In this document: one piece after another, positions 5,171-5,315 of the stretch
Layout of the letters: every line of letters begins with the position of its first letter
Numbering within the stretch: position 1 is the first letter of the stretch
DNA from: Chloroflexota bacterium
GTDB lineage: Bacteria > Chloroflexota > Dehalococcoidia > Plut-88900
Assembly (NCBI GenBank): GCA_022572865.1
Contig: JACZVB010000134.1
Location: forward strand, 1 to 5,315
DNA length: 5,315 nucleotides
Direction: 5' to 3'
Position numbers and translations under genes: made by a program
Notes under the pieces: generated by a model
What the model saw: the letters and a program-made list of their open reading frames with translations, nothing else
Databases searched by the model: none
What the model was told of the DNA's origin: nothing

Positions 5171-5315
5171 TCATTAGTAACTCATTGTCTGTCTTGCCAT
5201 TAAGTATCCGCTCGAGATGAACCGATCGAGCGAAAGGCTGGGGTGCCCATCAGAACTGGGAACTCAGGGAGATCTGTACGGATAACCCCTGATATAGTTG
5301 ATTACCGTCCCCTTC
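5171..5315. other. Non-coding or decayed stretch upstream of the recombinase fragment
   Basis: No frame on either strand gives a recognisable protein. On the minus strand one frame is open from the window edge to a TGA at 5252-5250 (ending ISLSSQF) and could be the tail of a gene entering from the right. The segment also holds the inverted repeat at 5209-5232. It does not encode the missing recombinase catalytic domain in any frame I could read. Confidence 0.4.
5209..5232. repeat. 7-bp perfect inverted repeat with 10-base spacer
   Basis: CGCTCGA (5209-5215) and TCGAGCG (5226-5232) are exact inverted copies around GATGAACCGA. There is no T tract, so it is not a typical terminator. It could be an operator or recombinase-binding half-sites upstream of the recombinase, or chance. 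Confidence 0.35.

Larger units (their letters stand above)
4058..5315. mobile_element. Left end of an integrated genomic island or prophage (partial)
   Basis: Everything to the right of the ssrA CCA end is best read as element DNA. It starts with a serine recombinase gene facing the attachment site and has no housekeeping gene. Islands inserted at ssrA with such recombinases are known in Dehalococcoides, including the vinyl chloride reductase islands. No cargo gene is visible in this window. The right boundary is outside it. Confidence 0.6.

Noticed and set aside
4950..5174. 74-codon minus-strand frame upstream of the recombinase GTG, considered as the frameshifted N-terminus
   Set aside because: The proper recombinase frame itself is open to 5170 and encodes the expected EGAIVRKLF motif, so this frame is a shadow. 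It does not carry the catalytic domain either.
1479..5230. 12-base exact repeat GAACCGATCGAG at 1479-1490 and 5219-5230
   Set aside because: About one 12-base match is expected by chance in a sequence of this size, and the contexts are unrelated.
1..5315. CRISPR array or tandem DNA repeats
   Set aside because: No regularly spaced direct repeats were seen anywhere in the window.

Overview
The window looks like part of a chromosome from a Chloroflexota bacterium of, or close to, the class Dehalococcoidia. The strongest pointer is the tmRNA: its encoded tag reads GERQLALAA with a glycine resume codon, very close to the Dehalococcoides tag GERELVLAG as I remember it. A serine-recombinase element sitting at the 3' end of ssrA is also a known habit of Dehalococcoides genomic islands. 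The DNA is moderately GC-rich and densely coding. The lineage call rests on memory of these families, not on a search.

Left part (1-1500), minus strand. A coiled-coil protein with a C4 zinc ribbon (553-1254) is followed by a small ribonuclease HI (61-471). They look like one transcription unit, driven by a near-consensus promoter at 1331-1359. Immediately downstream, at the window edge, the sequence resembles the 5' end of an RNase P RNA gene, but only about 20 bases are visible.

Middle part (1501-4057), plus strand. A secreted or membrane-anchored S41 C-terminal processing protease (1501-2976) has a duplicated N-terminal cap. It is followed by smpB (3028-3486) and ssrA (3702-4057). SmpB and tmRNA together form the trans-translation system that rescues stalled ribosomes and tags the unfinished protein for proteolysis.

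Right part (about 4029-5315) is the start of an integrated element. A large serine recombinase (3980-5170, minus strand) converges on ssrA. Its last 25 codons and stop are the antisense strand of the tmRNA 3' end. The recombinase has its recombinase domain, zinc ribbon and coiled coil. Its N-terminal catalytic domain is missing: two in-frame stops lie just upstream, and no catalytic domain is recognisable in the remaining 139 bases. The element presumably runs rightwards out of the window.

The most notable observations are the ssrA-integrated element with an integrase reading frame that ends inside ssrA, the split or broken recombinase, the atypical tmRNA (Gly resume codon, apparent 6-bp T stem), and the S41 protease with a doubled cap and a Thr where the catalytic-triad Gln is expected.
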